Positions 1 to 12,161 of a DNA stretch of 64,000 nt are shown here, piece after piece; the stretch's first letter is position 1, and each line of letters opens with the position of its first letter. Origin of the DNA: Cudoniella acicularis (lineage: Eukaryota > Ascomycota > Leotiomycetes > Helotiales > Helotiaceae); contig JAAMPI010000049.1 of NCBI GenBank assembly GCA_013054445.1, forward strand, positions 1 to 64,000, read 5' to 3'. The position numbers and the translations under genes were made by a program. A model generated the notes under the pieces. That model had not been told where the DNA came from, ran no database searches, and was given only the letters and a program-made list of their open reading frames with translations.

Positions 1-55
1 CACACAAAGGTGAACTCTTTCCCAAACTTCAAAATCCACGACCTTAAAAAGCATG

Positions 56-898
56 TTACCTCGCAAATCTTCCAAAAATACCATCCTTCTTTGGCTTCAT
101 GAGCGTCAACTTAGTACCCGACACATTGCCCTCCTCTGCAACCTCAAAATCCTCCACAAGACAGCCATCCATTCCCGCTTTTGGCACGATACAAGCCGAA
201 TAGAACAAAATCACCTCCTCCATCGCCGGAAACATATGCCAGGAACCCGCAAACATATTAGCACCCGCCAAAGTCGGAGACCAAGTATGAAGTCCAACAC
301 GCTTAGCCGCCTTGCAAATCTCCGGGCATTTCCAGTCCATGTGCTGCAATGGATCGTATGTCCAATGGAGTTCGGGCTCGAAACTTGTTGTGGCCAAGAA
401 CAGGACGTCAATGTTAGGGTTGCAGAGGAGACCGACGTCGTACTCGCATTGGTGGAAGGTGTAGCTGCCAATGGTGCGGGAATCATGACACGCGGCGTGC
501 ATCCCTGGGTTGGCAGAGCGTTTTGGGACGACGATACGGGGGTGGTGGGCTGCCTTCCAAATCTTCAGCTGGAGTTCATTGGGGAGTTTGGTGAAGAGAG
601 TGAATGTTGTGGCGGGGACGGCGGATGAAGTAGTAGCGGTTTCGGGAAGAGACTTGTTTGGAATGAGTTCAAGAAGACCTTTGGTTTGGTGTTTGGTGAC
701 CGGAGTCGTAGTGGTGGCAGTGCTCTTCTTGGTGATTCGACCGTTGCCCAGCGTGGCATAAGTCTTAAATCTGATGATACTCGAGTGGGAGGATGCGCGG
801 CGGTGAGCGCTAACGCGCGATATTTTTGGAGGTGGCAGTGCCATTGTTACGGAGGTCGTAAGCTTGCTATGAAGTTCAGTGTCAGTTAGGCTATTCAT
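56..898 (-). CDS. 2EXR domain protein (fungal F-box-like family)
   Basis: Single-exon frame of 280 residues starting at an ATG. Residues about 100-175 carry the 2EXR signature: FTLFTKLPNELQLKIW followed by a basic stretch and a conserved ACHDSR-type segment, then a FLATTSFEPELHW-type core. 2EXR proteins are a large, expanded family in Pezizomycotina with no settled biochemical role; the N-terminal pattern resembles an F-box, so a Skp1 link is only inference. The first 90 residues are Ser/Thr/Arg-rich and look disordered. No signal peptide or membrane segment is visible. A second in-frame ATG lies at residue 19. It is one of four 2EXR copies in the first 13 kb of the window, and one of the two that are intact. 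Confidence 0.8.
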   Translation of the reverse strand: MNSLTDTELHSKLTTSVTMALPPPKISRVSAHRRASSHSSIIRFKTYATLGNGRITKKSTATTTTPVTKHQTKGLLELIPNKSLPETATTSSAVPATTFTLFTKLPNELQLKIWKAAHHPRIVVPKRSANPGMHAACHDSRTIGSYTFHQCEYDVGLLCNPNIDVLFLATTSFEPELHWTYDPLQHMDWKCPEICKAAKRVGLHTWSPTLAGANMFAGSWHMFPAMEEVILFYSACIVPKAGMDGCLVEDFEVAEEGNVSGTKLTLMKPKKDGIFGRFAR

Positions 899-2106
899 AG
901 TATCACTATTGTTGGAAGTACCTTGAATTGCAACGCGGCGTTGAGTTGCGAATCGGCAAGAGCTCTTGAAGGAAAGAAAAGAAGGAGGTAAAGGTGAACC
1001 TCGTATGAGAAAGGACTTTATGTTCGGTTGATATCATCCTTATCTAGATACAATAGCTACAAGACCGAGCTAGTGAGCGCTATCAGTTTCGTCGTTGCTA
1101 TTGTACTCGCGAAAGCAGCATTCACGTGAATGAACCGAACTATTGAATGGTTCTTGAACGATAAAGAACAGGACTATGTTAGGAGTAAGAGCGTAAAATG
1201 ATGGTCCAGAGCACAACATGATAGTATATTATAATCCAATACTATAGGAAGCAAAAGCAGGTGGGTGGTCACTTTTCTCTTTCCATCCCTCTTTTTTGAT
1301 TGTAGCACCATCACAACAAATTAAACCCAAGTCAGGAGCAACTAATAAGGGCACTTCATTTATGCCTCACTTATGAGCAGAAGCCTTTAATATTACCTTC
1401 AACATTATATTTTGACTGACATCAGGTCCTCGCCTCAACACATAGTTTAATGACTTGCAATGAGGGTCAACTAGACAATAGAAATCTTAAGAGGCGTAAA
1501 CTAGAATTAAAACTCAAATACCTTAAGCAGCGAATACAGTTAAACAAATGATTAATTCAAATTTCACCAATAGGCGATCTCCGAAATGTGAGAATGGTGA
1601 CGAAGGCATGGATCACGTGATGAGAGCCCCTTTTCAAAAGAGGGGGCGATTTCGCTAAGTTAGCAGACTGGGCAATCAAAGCAACTGATAGATTTTTACG
1701 ACGAAATGCTAATAATCCTGTGAATAGCAAAGTATTGCCTGGTGTCTTTGCACGAACACTGGAGGCACAAAGGCTGATTTGATATTTTTTATTATAGTAA
1801 TTTGAGTTGGCATATTCAAACATAGACGGGTATGCGAAGAACCATAACCCGGTATCCTAATCATATTTCTCTTTCCTTAAACGCCACGCTTCATGCGCTG
1901 AGAAAGAGGAGTGGGAGCCAGTACACAAATATGCTTTTCCCTCCTTTGCCGTTTGCGCCAAAAATCATAATCTGGTTGCAATGAACCAGGGGTATATCCT
2001 CCATGTTGGTGACCGGTTCTGTGTACCCATCAAAATGATCGCTAGCCTCCTATCCATGCTATTAAAAAAACTCCCATGCAATTGTACGATCTAAATGCTG
2101 CAATTT
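899..2106. other. AT-rich spacer
   Basis: About 1.2 kb between the first 2EXR gene and the 3' end of the arrestin gene. An 88-codon frame on the minus strand (1557-1823) has no recognisable features. I see no RNA gene or convincing repeat. Confidence 0.5.
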
Positions 2107-3720
2107 TCATTCCTCGTGAATCTCCACGGAGGACATGGCTGAGCTGATGGAGGTACGAGACGTTCCTGAAGGGCCTTCGCCATTATCCTGACGTATGCTA
2201 CCTGATGTGCTAGAGTAGGCATCCTCCACAGCACTATCTAGAGGAGTCAGATCTTCATAATCTGGAATGGGCTCGCCTTCGTAAAGATCGGCATTTCCGT
2301 AGGCTGGAGGGCTTGCGGGAACGTTCTCGTAAAGGGGCGGTTGTTCCTCATCCCATGAAATACCCAATCCTGCTCTCTCTGTGACTGTAACGTTGAAATG
2401 CATCCTGAGGACTCTCGCTGCGCCAGTTGGTGTCGTCTGGGTGGGCTTCTTGATAGGCGCAAATTCTTCTGCGACAATCATCTCTACGACCAAGACATGT
2501 GAAACCTCGGTACCATCCTCGGCCTTTGTGTCGCAAATGGGATGCGAGTCAGACCGGATGCTGAACGGAAATTCCAACTCGATGACTCCATCTGGGGAAC
2601 CGTAATCTGCCTTCCAACCAGACTTTACTTCATCTGTTCCAATTGTTCGAGTGTCTTGGTGTGCAGTACCTTTCTTTACATCATCGCCATTACCCAATTT
2701 CGCAGCGTGCTTAGGACATGCGGGGGAAATCTCCTTCTGCGTTTCGTCCAGTCGCCAAGTTAATCTCTTAAGCTTCCATTGTGTTTGTGTTTTCGTCTCA
2801 CAGTTCCTCTTTACAACGCCATCCATGCGCATCGATATAGTAGTTTCGCCGATCGGGTGAATGACTGGTGGCAACTGACAATTCGCGGTGAGGTTCGTAG
2901 GAGGGAAAATTCGAATGGAATGGCGTGGATATTCGGACGGGCAGATAGCTCGCTTTATGTTCAAGATCTGGGATAGTTTGATGGGTTCTCCCGTCTTCGG
3001 CACCATAGTTGCTCTGAGGTCATAATCGATGCCAGAGAGTGAGCCTTTCATAGTAGCCGGCAGATGACCTGGAAGAAGGAAACTGAATGGGAAATCATGT
3101 TTTCCTACACAATATCAGCAGAATTCAGTAACAAGTCTGGGATGAAGCCTACCTTTTCGCAGAGTTGCCGGGCCATGTAAGAAACTCCAGGTGGTCAGAT
3201 CAGTGGTCTGTTGAGAGCAATCTGGGCAGTGATTATGAAAGGGCTTCTTTCTGGTTACTTCCAGAGCTAGCCTCATGGTGAAGGATTCGATAGCCATAAA
3301 CTCATCGTGGACATTGAGCTTGAGCTGTCCTGAAAGTAATGCGCCTGTGCTCGTCGCAGGTGGGCCATAGAAAACCAAGGGAGGCGACTCGATCACGAAT
3401 TCGAGATCGGACGCATGGTGTTGCGGTATGGACTTAGTCGAGCTCTTTGGAGAATGAAGCTGGATACCGGGGAAGGAAAGTCGCTTGTGCGAATCGGGCA
3501 TTCTAAAGCTTCTGGGAACGTCGTTTGCAAGCAGCGAAGAGTTTGAAGAAGACGAGGAGCGATCCGAAGAAGGTGGCCTGCTGTTGGAACGGCGCCGGGA
3601 AGGTTTTTTGGATTCTTGCAGGTCAAAAGAATTCGAGGCGGACCTGAAGAAAGCGAACGGGGTGGCTACTTTATGTGGCATGGTTGGCGTTGATGATGCG
3701 GCAAAAATGCGGAGGGGCAA
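2107..3720 (-). CDS. Arrestin-related trafficking adaptor (Art1/Ldb19-like)
   Basis: Two exons, 3153-3720 and 2107-3104, separated by a 48-nt intron (gtaggc...gtgtag); spliced product 521 residues. The splice joins LRKG to KHDFPFSFLLPGHLP, the typical arrestin strand motif. Residues about 100-260 form the arrestin N-terminal-like fold, with FEFVIESPPLVFYG-type and LSGQLKLNV-type strands. Two PPxY motifs lie near the C terminus (PPLY at about 445-448, PPAY at about 455-458). In this family PPxY motifs recruit the Rsp5/Nedd4 ubiquitin ligase, which ubiquitinates plasma-membrane transporters for endocytosis; that role here is inferred. The first 90 residues are Ser/Arg-rich and probably disordered. 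An alternative in-frame ATG lies at residue 14. Confidence 0.85.
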
Positions 3721-6700
3721 CGCCTCTCAAAGCCAAGGCAGGGGGGCGAGTCGATACTTCGTAATTTGCAGCAGCAATGACGGCGTGAATGAACTTTTCC
3801 CGCTTGATTTTCTGGCTGCTTGATTTGACACCAGGAGTATTCTACAACCCCGCTGGATTTTGCTGTGGTTTTGTAGTCAATTCGATTGAATGCAAATGTG
3901 AATGTCCTCGTGGTTTCGGGTTCCTTTGTTGTAGGTTGTCTGTGTATATGGAAGCGGGAGAGGGGCAGACAGGCTCTTTGTTCTGGTCAGGAATGCAGTC
4001 GCATTTTCATCAGCCAACTTTTGGTGCCTGGATGCGGGGATGGTCACTTTATAGCTAATGGCAAATAGTTTGTCACGATGTCACCATTTGGGGGAGCGCT
4101 ACGGCATGGACAGAGGATACAACTAACTGGGCATTCACTGACTACTCGCTACTCAGCATGGGAAAGTCGCGGTGGGCCCTGAACCTGCGAGATGGTGATC
4201 CCTGGCACGCTGCGCAAGGAAGTATCGGCCCACGGCTGCAGCAGCAAATCCACAGTCATCAGAGGGCTTTTGCTTGGCCAGGCTGAGAAAACGTGAGGCT
4301 TGAGGCTGGAGAGTAGACCACGACTAGCCGCGGGTGCCATTTTTCTCCCTGTCAGCAGATGGCTTCATGGCCACTCCCTTGTTTTTTTTACGTTTTATCG
4401 AGCAGGCTCAGAAGGGTCATCAGTCTCAAACAGCAAGCTCGGGTACTGCCAGACAGGCTGCTTCAGGCACGAAGCGCCCCAAGCATCGCCCCAAGTATCG
4501 CCCCGAAAACAGGAGCTCGCCGCCTACAGAGTTCGCTTTGGAAGCCGTCCGGGGTATTGCTAATGTATTGACTTTGCAAACCACAACCCCTTTACCAACT
4601 GATTCTTGCACAATCTCCCAATCTCCCAATAACCCCTTTGCCCAAGACGCAAGTGGCTATTTCAATTTCTCAGCTCAGCCAAGAAGTTGACAACAACTAC
4701 AAATAAAGCCCAAAAGTCCCCCGCTGAAAGCTCATCCTCGAGCCGCATTGCCACCTGTACATGTGAGCGCTACGAAGTATTCGAATTCCGTTTTACCATC
4801 ACCAATGCCGAGTAGAGAGCCAGCCTGGCACACACTATTGGCTGGAAGCGGCGGCAGTCCTTGGCTCCGCTGTCTCTCTTAATGGAGGACAATTGGAGGT
4901 TCCAGCCAGAAAAGACTTTTGGGCGTGCTCGCAACCCCCTTTCCGCCTGGCGAGCACTCTTTGCGGGCCTGAAAAACTCTCTACTACTGTAGGTACTCTA
5001 GCACTACTTCACCGCGAGTCTGTAGCCCCGGGTAGTGCTGTTGCTACTGCAAATCATCTGGCGTTGCTTAAATTCTCACTCAGAGCCAATGCCTACAGCT
5101 GTCAACTCGACTGAAGGGCACAGTGCAACAGTCAGTTCTCATCGGGCAGAAAGTGGATTTCTCATGACTCTACAGTGTCAAAAGAATTTGAAAAGGGGGG
5201 TGAAAAGGATAAATTACGGTGCGATTCCGGTTGCGGCTCATCACGTTGACAGAAAATGGAAAAAATCGGTGTGTTGACCGCGTCGCAACACAACGACTTG
5301 ATCAAATCCAGGCGGACGTGCCTGGCCCTCGCGCGACTTCATTCGAGGAATCAGCCTATTGGAGAGCCGCGACCGCGGTTCGAAAGGCGTCAGGTGCCCA
5401 CGAATAGCCCCTGGAACCCCTCAACTCGGGGATTTTTCAGCGTCTGGATCACTGCCCAGATTTCCTTGAGACGCAATCACAACGCGAACAGCGCATGCGG
5501 CTTGTTCACATCCCCGGCTTCCAATGACTAGCAGCAGCGACAGCACTGGTACAGTATTCCTCGCTCGCCTCCGTGGCCTGCGGCGCATTCCTCAGGGCTG
5601 AACCTATACCCCAACAATACGATGACGATGATCTAGAATCGAAATATCGCTCCAGATCAACATCTTGGAAGTTGTGAATGCTGCAGAGAGTTTAACAAAC
5701 CATGCCATCAGCGTCTGGACGAACGTGCAAGCCACCAAGAAGACCATTCCTGGAATTTCCTGCTGTTCATGCAGCGTCGCAGCAAAACTCAAGAACCTCC
5801 ACAAATGCGGGGAAGCAGGCGTAGATGTCGAATTGGACGAGAAACCGAACTGTCGGCACCCCGCAAAATGGCGTGAAGTTTTTGATATTGGATATCAGAA
5901 TCTCCTCGGAGAGCATCACATGAGCACGCCTCACCGGCTCCCTTTGCGCAATCCTCTCACCCGTCGCAGCATCCGGACGCGCAATGACACAATGCGTTCT
6001 TTTCGTGTCCAAAAAAGCAGCTCCGTGCAAGGGAGTGCTACGGCAGTGCGACGCCGATGAAGTAATGGAATCTCTCGACTCGCTGCGTCAAATTTGCGAG
6101 ATGAAGACGCAAGGACCTTCAAACCAGTTTTGCGTGCTTCTGCACGTTTTTTCAACATGATCAGGACTCGGGACTCGGGAGGGCGCCTCGAGCTCGTCGC
6201 CCCTCCTTTTGCTTCAATGCTGTTACATAATTCTCAAGCCTCTGTGGACGCCGCGAGGATTTTTCGTCAGCGGATTTCAAAACGAGAAGCAAATTACTCG
6301 TCCTGGCTCAAATTCCCTCTCGGAGGAGCACGTTTTTGCTCGCGGTGTTTCAGGGTTACTCGATCATTATTCGATAATATCCACCTTTCACGGAAGCCGT
6401 TCAGAGACTTCTCGCTGCCCCACCGAGAGACACGAAAGTGTCGAACAGACCCAGCAGCAACCGAAAAGTATAATTCGGGATGCCAAGGCGGCGAGGCTTC
6501 CCTCATTCTTCCAACGTTCTAGCGCCATCCCGAGCCAATCCCGGTCACACTCCTCTTATGTTAGTGTCTGGGCCAGAAATTCTCCGATTGGCTGACGAAA
6601 GACTCCATTACTCGATATTTGGCCCAGGGGAAAAGTTTTCCTGATGGGGCCACAAGATGGTCTGTGAGTCATGACACAGTGAAAAGGTACTCGAGTACCA

Positions 6701-7792
6701 CTTCTCGTACCATCGCCAACCTTCAAGGTGTTCTACGGTCCCACCACTATGAATAGCACGACTATTTTAAAGCATCTCAGCTTTAACTCCAGAACCGTCG
6801 GAAACCTTCCCGACTAGTACACTACTACTGAGGAGTCGGGACTACGAACGCGCCTCGGGGACCTCCGATGATAGTTCACGGAGTTCGTTTTCCATCCTTT
6901 CAGTCGTGAGTTTTTCTGATCGCCATCTAAAGGGAGGGATGAAAGTCCGAATACGTTCAACTCAACTCAACGACAACAAAACTAAATGATTTTGCTGCTG
7001 TGGCACATTCAAACTTCTATTCAGCTTACAAATTCGGTCCCAGCTGCTATAACTACGAGCGTTGCGAGGAATTGTCGTCATGTCAGCTCGTAATTTACTC
7101 ATAGACAGTTTATTAGGTAACAACTCGCACTCAGAAAATACCAGACCGAGTAAGCAATTTCAAAGTGTTGGCAGACGAGTCTTTAGAGAGTGAGTTCAAG
7201 TAAATTCACTTGCAGAGTGCCTCCTATTTGGGTAGTCATGTTGCAGTGCTTCTTCAATCATTCCATTGAGAGGACGTAACATCAAAGTTGCTGGATATAA
7301 AAGTTGAAAAAGACGAGTCGAGAAAACAATGTACTCCTGAAAAGGGGTTTCCAATTGTTTTGATGTACCGGTATCTCTGTATTGTCAAATGGTTTCTTTC
7401 TTTTATGCTAGCTCATTATGGCTCTATAGCATAATTTGATATTCAAATGCGAGTATACTGAATTATCGAGATCGATCCCAAGTGGCACACGAAATTTCTC
7501 TAATTTTCCATTATCCTGTTAAAGATCAGTAACCAGTATGACTTTTTTCATTGTCTTGGAGTTCAAAATATTTCAATTGTCATTCGCAAAGATGTGAGTA
7601 ATAGCTACCACGTAATGTGAATGTTTCGTGCGAATTGGCAAAGGAACATCCCACCTGTTATTCACAGTAGACTCCATCCCATAGCCTATATCAATCTGCT
7701 ATGTTTTTTCCAATTTAGGTTTCTCTTTCTGCCAAAACAGCCAACAAGTATTAGCTTCCACCATAAAAAAAAAAGTGGAAATGAACATCACC
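3721..7792. other. 4.1-kb stretch without a convincing gene
   Basis: Several overlapping frames of 60-140 codons exist on both strands (for example 6094-6522 plus, 5767-6030 minus). Most lack an ATG start, none shows a known motif, and none joins to another through plausible splice sites. No tRNA-like fold or transposon ends were recognised. It may include the arrestin promoter and an unidentified relic. Confidence 0.4.
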
Positions 7793-8497
7793 ATGGACTA
7801 ATTCCCTATTTTCAAAAAACTTCCTGCTGAGCTTCAACTTCTGGTATGGAGCCACGCAGCATTGCAGGAGCCTCCTCGGGTTGTCAGTCTCTCAAGAATC
7901 TACTACAAAAACCGGATACCTGGTATTCTGCACGCTTGCATAGATTCACGGAAGAAAGCTCTAAAGCACTATCAACTTTTCCGAAGCAGCGCTCTACCTC
8001 ACTACGAATTCTTCTTCGACTATGCCAAAGACTACCTGTACATCAACCGTCCACCACGATACACTTTCATTGAACCTCGCCTGCACGGGCATGATCATAA
8101 CATCGGTAGCTTCGTACGCTCATTCGGAATAAACATGGAGTGGAACCGCATCGAACGCGCCGCAATATCTGTCCGACATACTAGGCTAGGCGAAGTGCAG
8201 GTTTTCCTGAGCCCCGAGGAGACACTCTGGTTCAAGATGACGGAGGAGTTTGCCATGCTTCGGGAAATAGGCGTTGTTCTCAACGAGACTGGCAGCAGGT
8301 GGATGAGCCGGCTTCAAATCTGGACTCGGGAGTGGATGTTAGAGAATTTACAACGCTACTTGATGTGTTAAACTTGGACGGAAAAAGTGGATTATGGCGT
8401 GTTGAGGCTGTTTACCCAAGTTGCGGTTGAGGCGTATTCGTCGATGCATGAACATGGAATGAGGAAGATGGAGGTTACGCCTTTGGGGTATCCGTAG
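7793..8497 (+). pseudogene. 2EXR pseudogene with two in-frame TAA stops
   Basis: One reading frame of 234 codons runs from ATG 7793 to TAG 8495-8497 and carries two internal TAA codons, at 7799-7801 (codon 3) and 8369-8371 (codon 193). Straight after the first stop the frame reads FPIFKKLPAELQLLVW, the 2EXR signature, then RIPGILHACIDSR and a FFFDYAKDYLYIN core, so coding signal continues past both stops. Both stops would be Gln codons (CAA) before a C-to-T change. An internal ATG-independent start after codon 3 would lose the domain start, so an intact product is unlikely. Not explained by an intron: no donor/acceptor pair flanks either stop. Confidence 0.75.
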
Positions 8498-8860
8498 TTG
8501 GGTGCTCTTTGCCGGGGCATCGGGTTTTGTGGGTTGTTTTGGCATTATAATCAACTAAGAGCGTAGGTTTTTTGGACAGTCAATACGCTTGCACGGCGAG
8601 CTTTAATATTATCCACCTAGAATATGAGCGCACTTCTGAGAAGCAAGGAGCGCTGCTTAAGCGATCTGTGCTACAGCTGGTTAAGAGATAGTTTTAACTT
8701 AGCAATGAGTCTTTCCATTCGTATATTTAGCTACTTTGTTCTTATAATTCGTGTTTATTTTATTATTTTCAAGTGTTGGGCGTGCAAGATCTCGTAAAGC
8801 AAGCCGAACTGCCCCTCGATCAAAAAATAATAATAAAATAAAATAACAGATCAAGAAATT
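8498..8860. other. Short AT-rich spacer
   Basis: Convergent 3' flanks of the 2EXR pseudogene and the 7-TM gene, with A-rich runs near 8825-8850. No other feature seen. Confidence 0.5.
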
Positions 8861-9992
8861 TTAGAACGTGTAACATCTCCGCAGTCCACTATGCAAAGAT
8901 ATTTTGTCAACATCAACATTATCCATGCTCCATCTTGCGTTTAGGTCTCGCATTCGAGGTCTCACCTTATCCCCGGCCTCGAGACGCTCTGGATGCGAAG
9001 CCTCTTTAAGGGTTTCGGAACTTGTCCCAACCCTTCCCTCCTCTTCATGGGGCAATTCCCCAGGAGGTGATTTTCGCAGTGTGTTGTATATTAAGGGTAT
9101 ATACGGTATGCAGCAAAAGGCGATTCCAAGTGATGCTCCCAACGCAGACAACAAACCAAGATAGCCTTTCGAATAAGAGAAGTCTTGCACATTGACCATG
9201 CTAAGAGCCTGAAGTCGCAATCCAGTAATGGTGAATAGTCTATTGCTATATCAATAATCAAAAATTATTTCAAGGTTGAGAGGTCTTACTCACAATATGC
9301 CAATAGAGAAAATAATTGTAAGATATAATTTCTTCTTCGATGCCATACTTAGAGCCCAAATACGCGGCATTGGTACCACCAGTATAGCAAAATCGAGAAG
9401 AAGCCCAACGACCTCAAGTGCGAGATAGGACGCGATTTGGTTGCCGCATGTTCCGTCTACATGAGAGTCCCAGTCTACGGCCATAGGACGGCAAATCAGG
9501 AAGATTTCCAGGAAGACCACGATACCGTAGAGAACAGAGAGGACTAGGAGCAAGTCGATCATGAAATTCCTCGCGTAGCTAGCGAAAATATTTTTAATGA
9601 GTAACACAGCGCTCAACCGCACAAAAGTATTTACAAGGCCCCATAACGTTTCATTCACCAGCAGCGACTGTAATTCAAGTCAATACACAAAACAACAAAT
9701 TAAACACTGCACTTACCTTCACAACCAAGGGAAATTTCGTGCTTGAAATGTTAGCCTCATGATTATCCATACCCTCGTCCACGATTGCCCACGTAGTTTG
9801 TGCAACGAGGGCAAAACTCGTTGCTAACGCGAGAAGCGTCAAGTATTCGTCCAGACGAGTTTTTAACTTGTTTGTTCGCTTGGCCCAGAGAAGGAGGCTG
9901 ACAGCTACCACATTAATTCCCGTCAACGTCCAGCCGCATATAATGGTAATGAGGGCGATGTTGGGGCCGCCTTGGGATTCGGCCGAAATCAT
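8861..9992 (-). CDS. Fungal rhodopsin-like integral membrane protein (PTH11-like)
   Basis: Three exons (9717-9992, 9294-9667, 8861-9245) with introns of 49 and 48 nt; 344 residues. Splicing restores a smooth fold: FPLVVK joins SLLVNETLWG, and FSIGIF joins NRLFTITGLRLQAL. About seven hydrophobic helices are visible, followed by an acidic and basic cytosolic tail of about 75 residues. The pattern (helix 1 with a WTLTG segment, R-rich first loop, IVDEGM-type loop, conserved Cys in EIFLICRPM and DGTCGNQ, ITGLRLQAL before the last helices) fits the fungal rhodopsin domain seen in Pth11-like proteins. These are putative receptors with unknown ligands; no retinal lysine or CFEM domain is visible. 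Ligand and pathway unknown. Confidence 0.75.
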
Positions 9993-11224
9993 AATGAGTA
10001 ACGATTAGTATAGGGAGAATCTTAACGTAAGAGGAAGAGACAGTGTTAAAATAATTTTAAGGAGAACACAAATTGTAAAATCGATCATTGCTACATGGAA
10101 TGGGTGACGAAGGTGGGGTGCTAAGCCTTGCTCAAAAAGAAGGCTGTGCTCAAACCATGTCATCAATTATGGATTGGCGCCCGATCACAGTTTACTTGAT
10201 GCTACACAAAAATTTGAAGCAAAAGATCAAGTGCAACGTCTTTTCTTCTTTTTCACATGACACAAATAGGTATTGATTTTAGTTTTAAATATTGTTTTAA
10301 AACACGGCATTTATACTTCGAATAAATTTTTGTTTTTTAAATGCTTTCAGGACAGCTATTACTGTTATAGGGTCAACATTTCAAAGGAAGTCTTGCAAAG
10401 AAAATACAGGTGGCTGTTGCTAAATTATAGTGTCCCGCACGCTGAAATTTTAGCAAGCTATACCCTGTAGAAGTACGAGCAGCCACTAAGTTCTAGGGCT
10501 CCTACGAATCTACAGCGATTTCCGTGATCCATGTTTGCGTATTAATCCGATGACTCACTTCTCCATTCCCGCTCAACACTTAAAAACAGCAAAACAAAAC
10601 CCAATTTTAATGAGAAAAAAGTAGCTAGAACGTACGAAAGGATCGCTCAGCTGACATACTTTTTTTTTGGCAAGTTGCAATAATAGCTCACAATAGCACA
10701 GTGTTTCCCCTTTCAAGTCTTGGGAACGGCCTCAGCTCTCGAACTCCTCACACAATTTTGCGCGGCCCTTGCAGTTGATCGCAAGCACAACAGTTTGAAA
10801 TTTTGAAGTGAAGAGCGTAGGGTGAAGGAAATATTGCACGTAGTGCCTTTATCAATATTTCTACATTGGTGGATGACCCCTTATTCGCCTTGAGTTCAGC
10901 CCCTGAGCTTACGGGGTACAATAGGCGATCAGTTAACTCCGAAGCTATCACGTGGTAGTACGGGGATTGTCTCGGAGTAAATTTTACCTCGACCTCATCC
11001 TTCAACTGCAGAACACATGAACTTTGTAAACAACACACAACAGCTCCATAACACCTGACGATTCCTTAAATTTTGTGGGCCTCCCAGTACCGCTCTTCGG
11101 AATTATTTACTGTACCTCTCGCAGCGAACCGTGAAAGCTTCAACCCCTGGGATTTTGAAGGACCGAAACAGCGAATCATCTAACGGCCCTTTTTGGGACC
11201 TGCTCAAGGTTCAAAATTGCTGCA
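9993..11224. other. AT-rich spacer upstream of 2EXR gene
   Basis: Promoter space between the divergent 7-TM gene and the 2EXR gene. It contains only short frames, such as 10748-11038 minus, that show no domain. No repeat or RNA gene recognised. Confidence 0.45.
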
Positions 11225-12043
11225 ATGGTTACTTTGCAAGACCGCACGAAGGAATCTCCTCTGATAATGGAATTGCGTACCTCCACAGAGTTTTCACTCT
11301 TTGCCAGACTTCCCTACGAGCTCATGGCCAAGATTTGGCAATACTCTCTTAACAATATCGAAACGAGAGTCGTATGCCTCCGACCAAAGGTCAAAGGAAA
11401 CCGAATTCCCAGCATCCTCCACACTTCTCAGCACTCTCGTAACGAAGCCCGAAAGCGCTACCATCGGTCCGTGGCTAATGAAGTTGATCCTTACTGGTCA
11501 ATCTGGGGAGAAGAACCGCTTAATCCTCACTACCGTGGTGATGACAGATTCAAGAACTATGCACTCTTCATCAATTACGATATAGATGCTTTGTATCTGA
11601 ATCATATGGAGAACCTGATCTCCCCGTTTCGTGGCCGAGAATTCCGCCTCGCGAAAAAACTCAAAGTACTAAAGAACAACATACATTTTCTTCAATTTGA
11701 CAAGGTCCAGCATATAGCAATAGGTTCCCGTCACTCCCCGAATCTTCGAAACGACGCTCCCAGGATCAATCTGACCTGTCCTTTATTCATTCAGCTGGCA
11801 GAAGCGTTTCCGAAGCTGACTGATTGTAATTTTATTCTTGCCCGCAGCCTTCGCGGCAATCAAGATGTAACTTCTTTGGTTGATATTGAGAGCGACTCGA
11901 TGGACAGCGAGCCGATAGATATTTGGGCGAAACCTGTTGTAGCGCTTGTGAAAGAAAGTGTTCTTGAAGAATATCGTTGGATGGAGGAGAATTTGAACCT
12001 TTCCCTCTTTGATCTGAAGTTCTCGTGGTGTTCCGAAGGCTGA
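11225..12043 (+). CDS. 2EXR domain protein, intact
   Basis: Single exon of 272 residues from ATG 11225. Residues about 22-50 read FSLFARLPYELMAKIW and then TRVVCLRPK, the 2EXR hallmark. The following KGNRIPSILHTSQHSR and YALFINYDIDALYLN segments match the conserved core. The same landmarks recur in the broken neighbour 120 bp downstream (KGNTILAILHATTESR; YAFFIDYSYDTLLFD) and in the pseudogene at 7.8 kb, so these are diverged paralogs. Function is unknown; no membrane segment or signal peptide. This is the only 2EXR copy between 7.8 and 13.3 kb with an open frame. Confidence 0.82.
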   Translation: MVTLQDRTKESPLIMELRTSTEFSLFARLPYELMAKIWQYSLNNIETRVVCLRPKVKGNRIPSILHTSQHSRNEARKRYHRSVANEVDPYWSIWGEEPLNPHYRGDDRFKNYALFINYDIDALYLNHMENLISPFRGREFRLAKKLKVLKNNIHFLQFDKVQHIAIGSRHSPNLRNDAPRINLTCPLFIQLAEAFPKLTDCNFILARSLRGNQDVTSLVDIESDSMDSEPIDIWAKPVVALVKESVLEEYRWMEENLNLSLFDLKFSWCSEG

Positions 12044-12161
12044 TCAAGAAAGGGAGGAAGGGACTCGCTTAATTTTGGACTTCAAAGTTCGATTGGACTT
12101 CCACCTCTCTTCCAAAATATAAAACCCTTCAGACACGCCCACAATTCTCAAATACATCATG

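Noticed and set aside
4334..4690. 118-codon plus-strand frame
   Set aside because: Starts at GTG, compositionally odd, overlapped by other frames and lacking any motif.
5665..6595. Several overlapping frames of 130-140 codons
   Set aside because: No domain, non-ATG starts for the longest ones, and no plausible splice connections.
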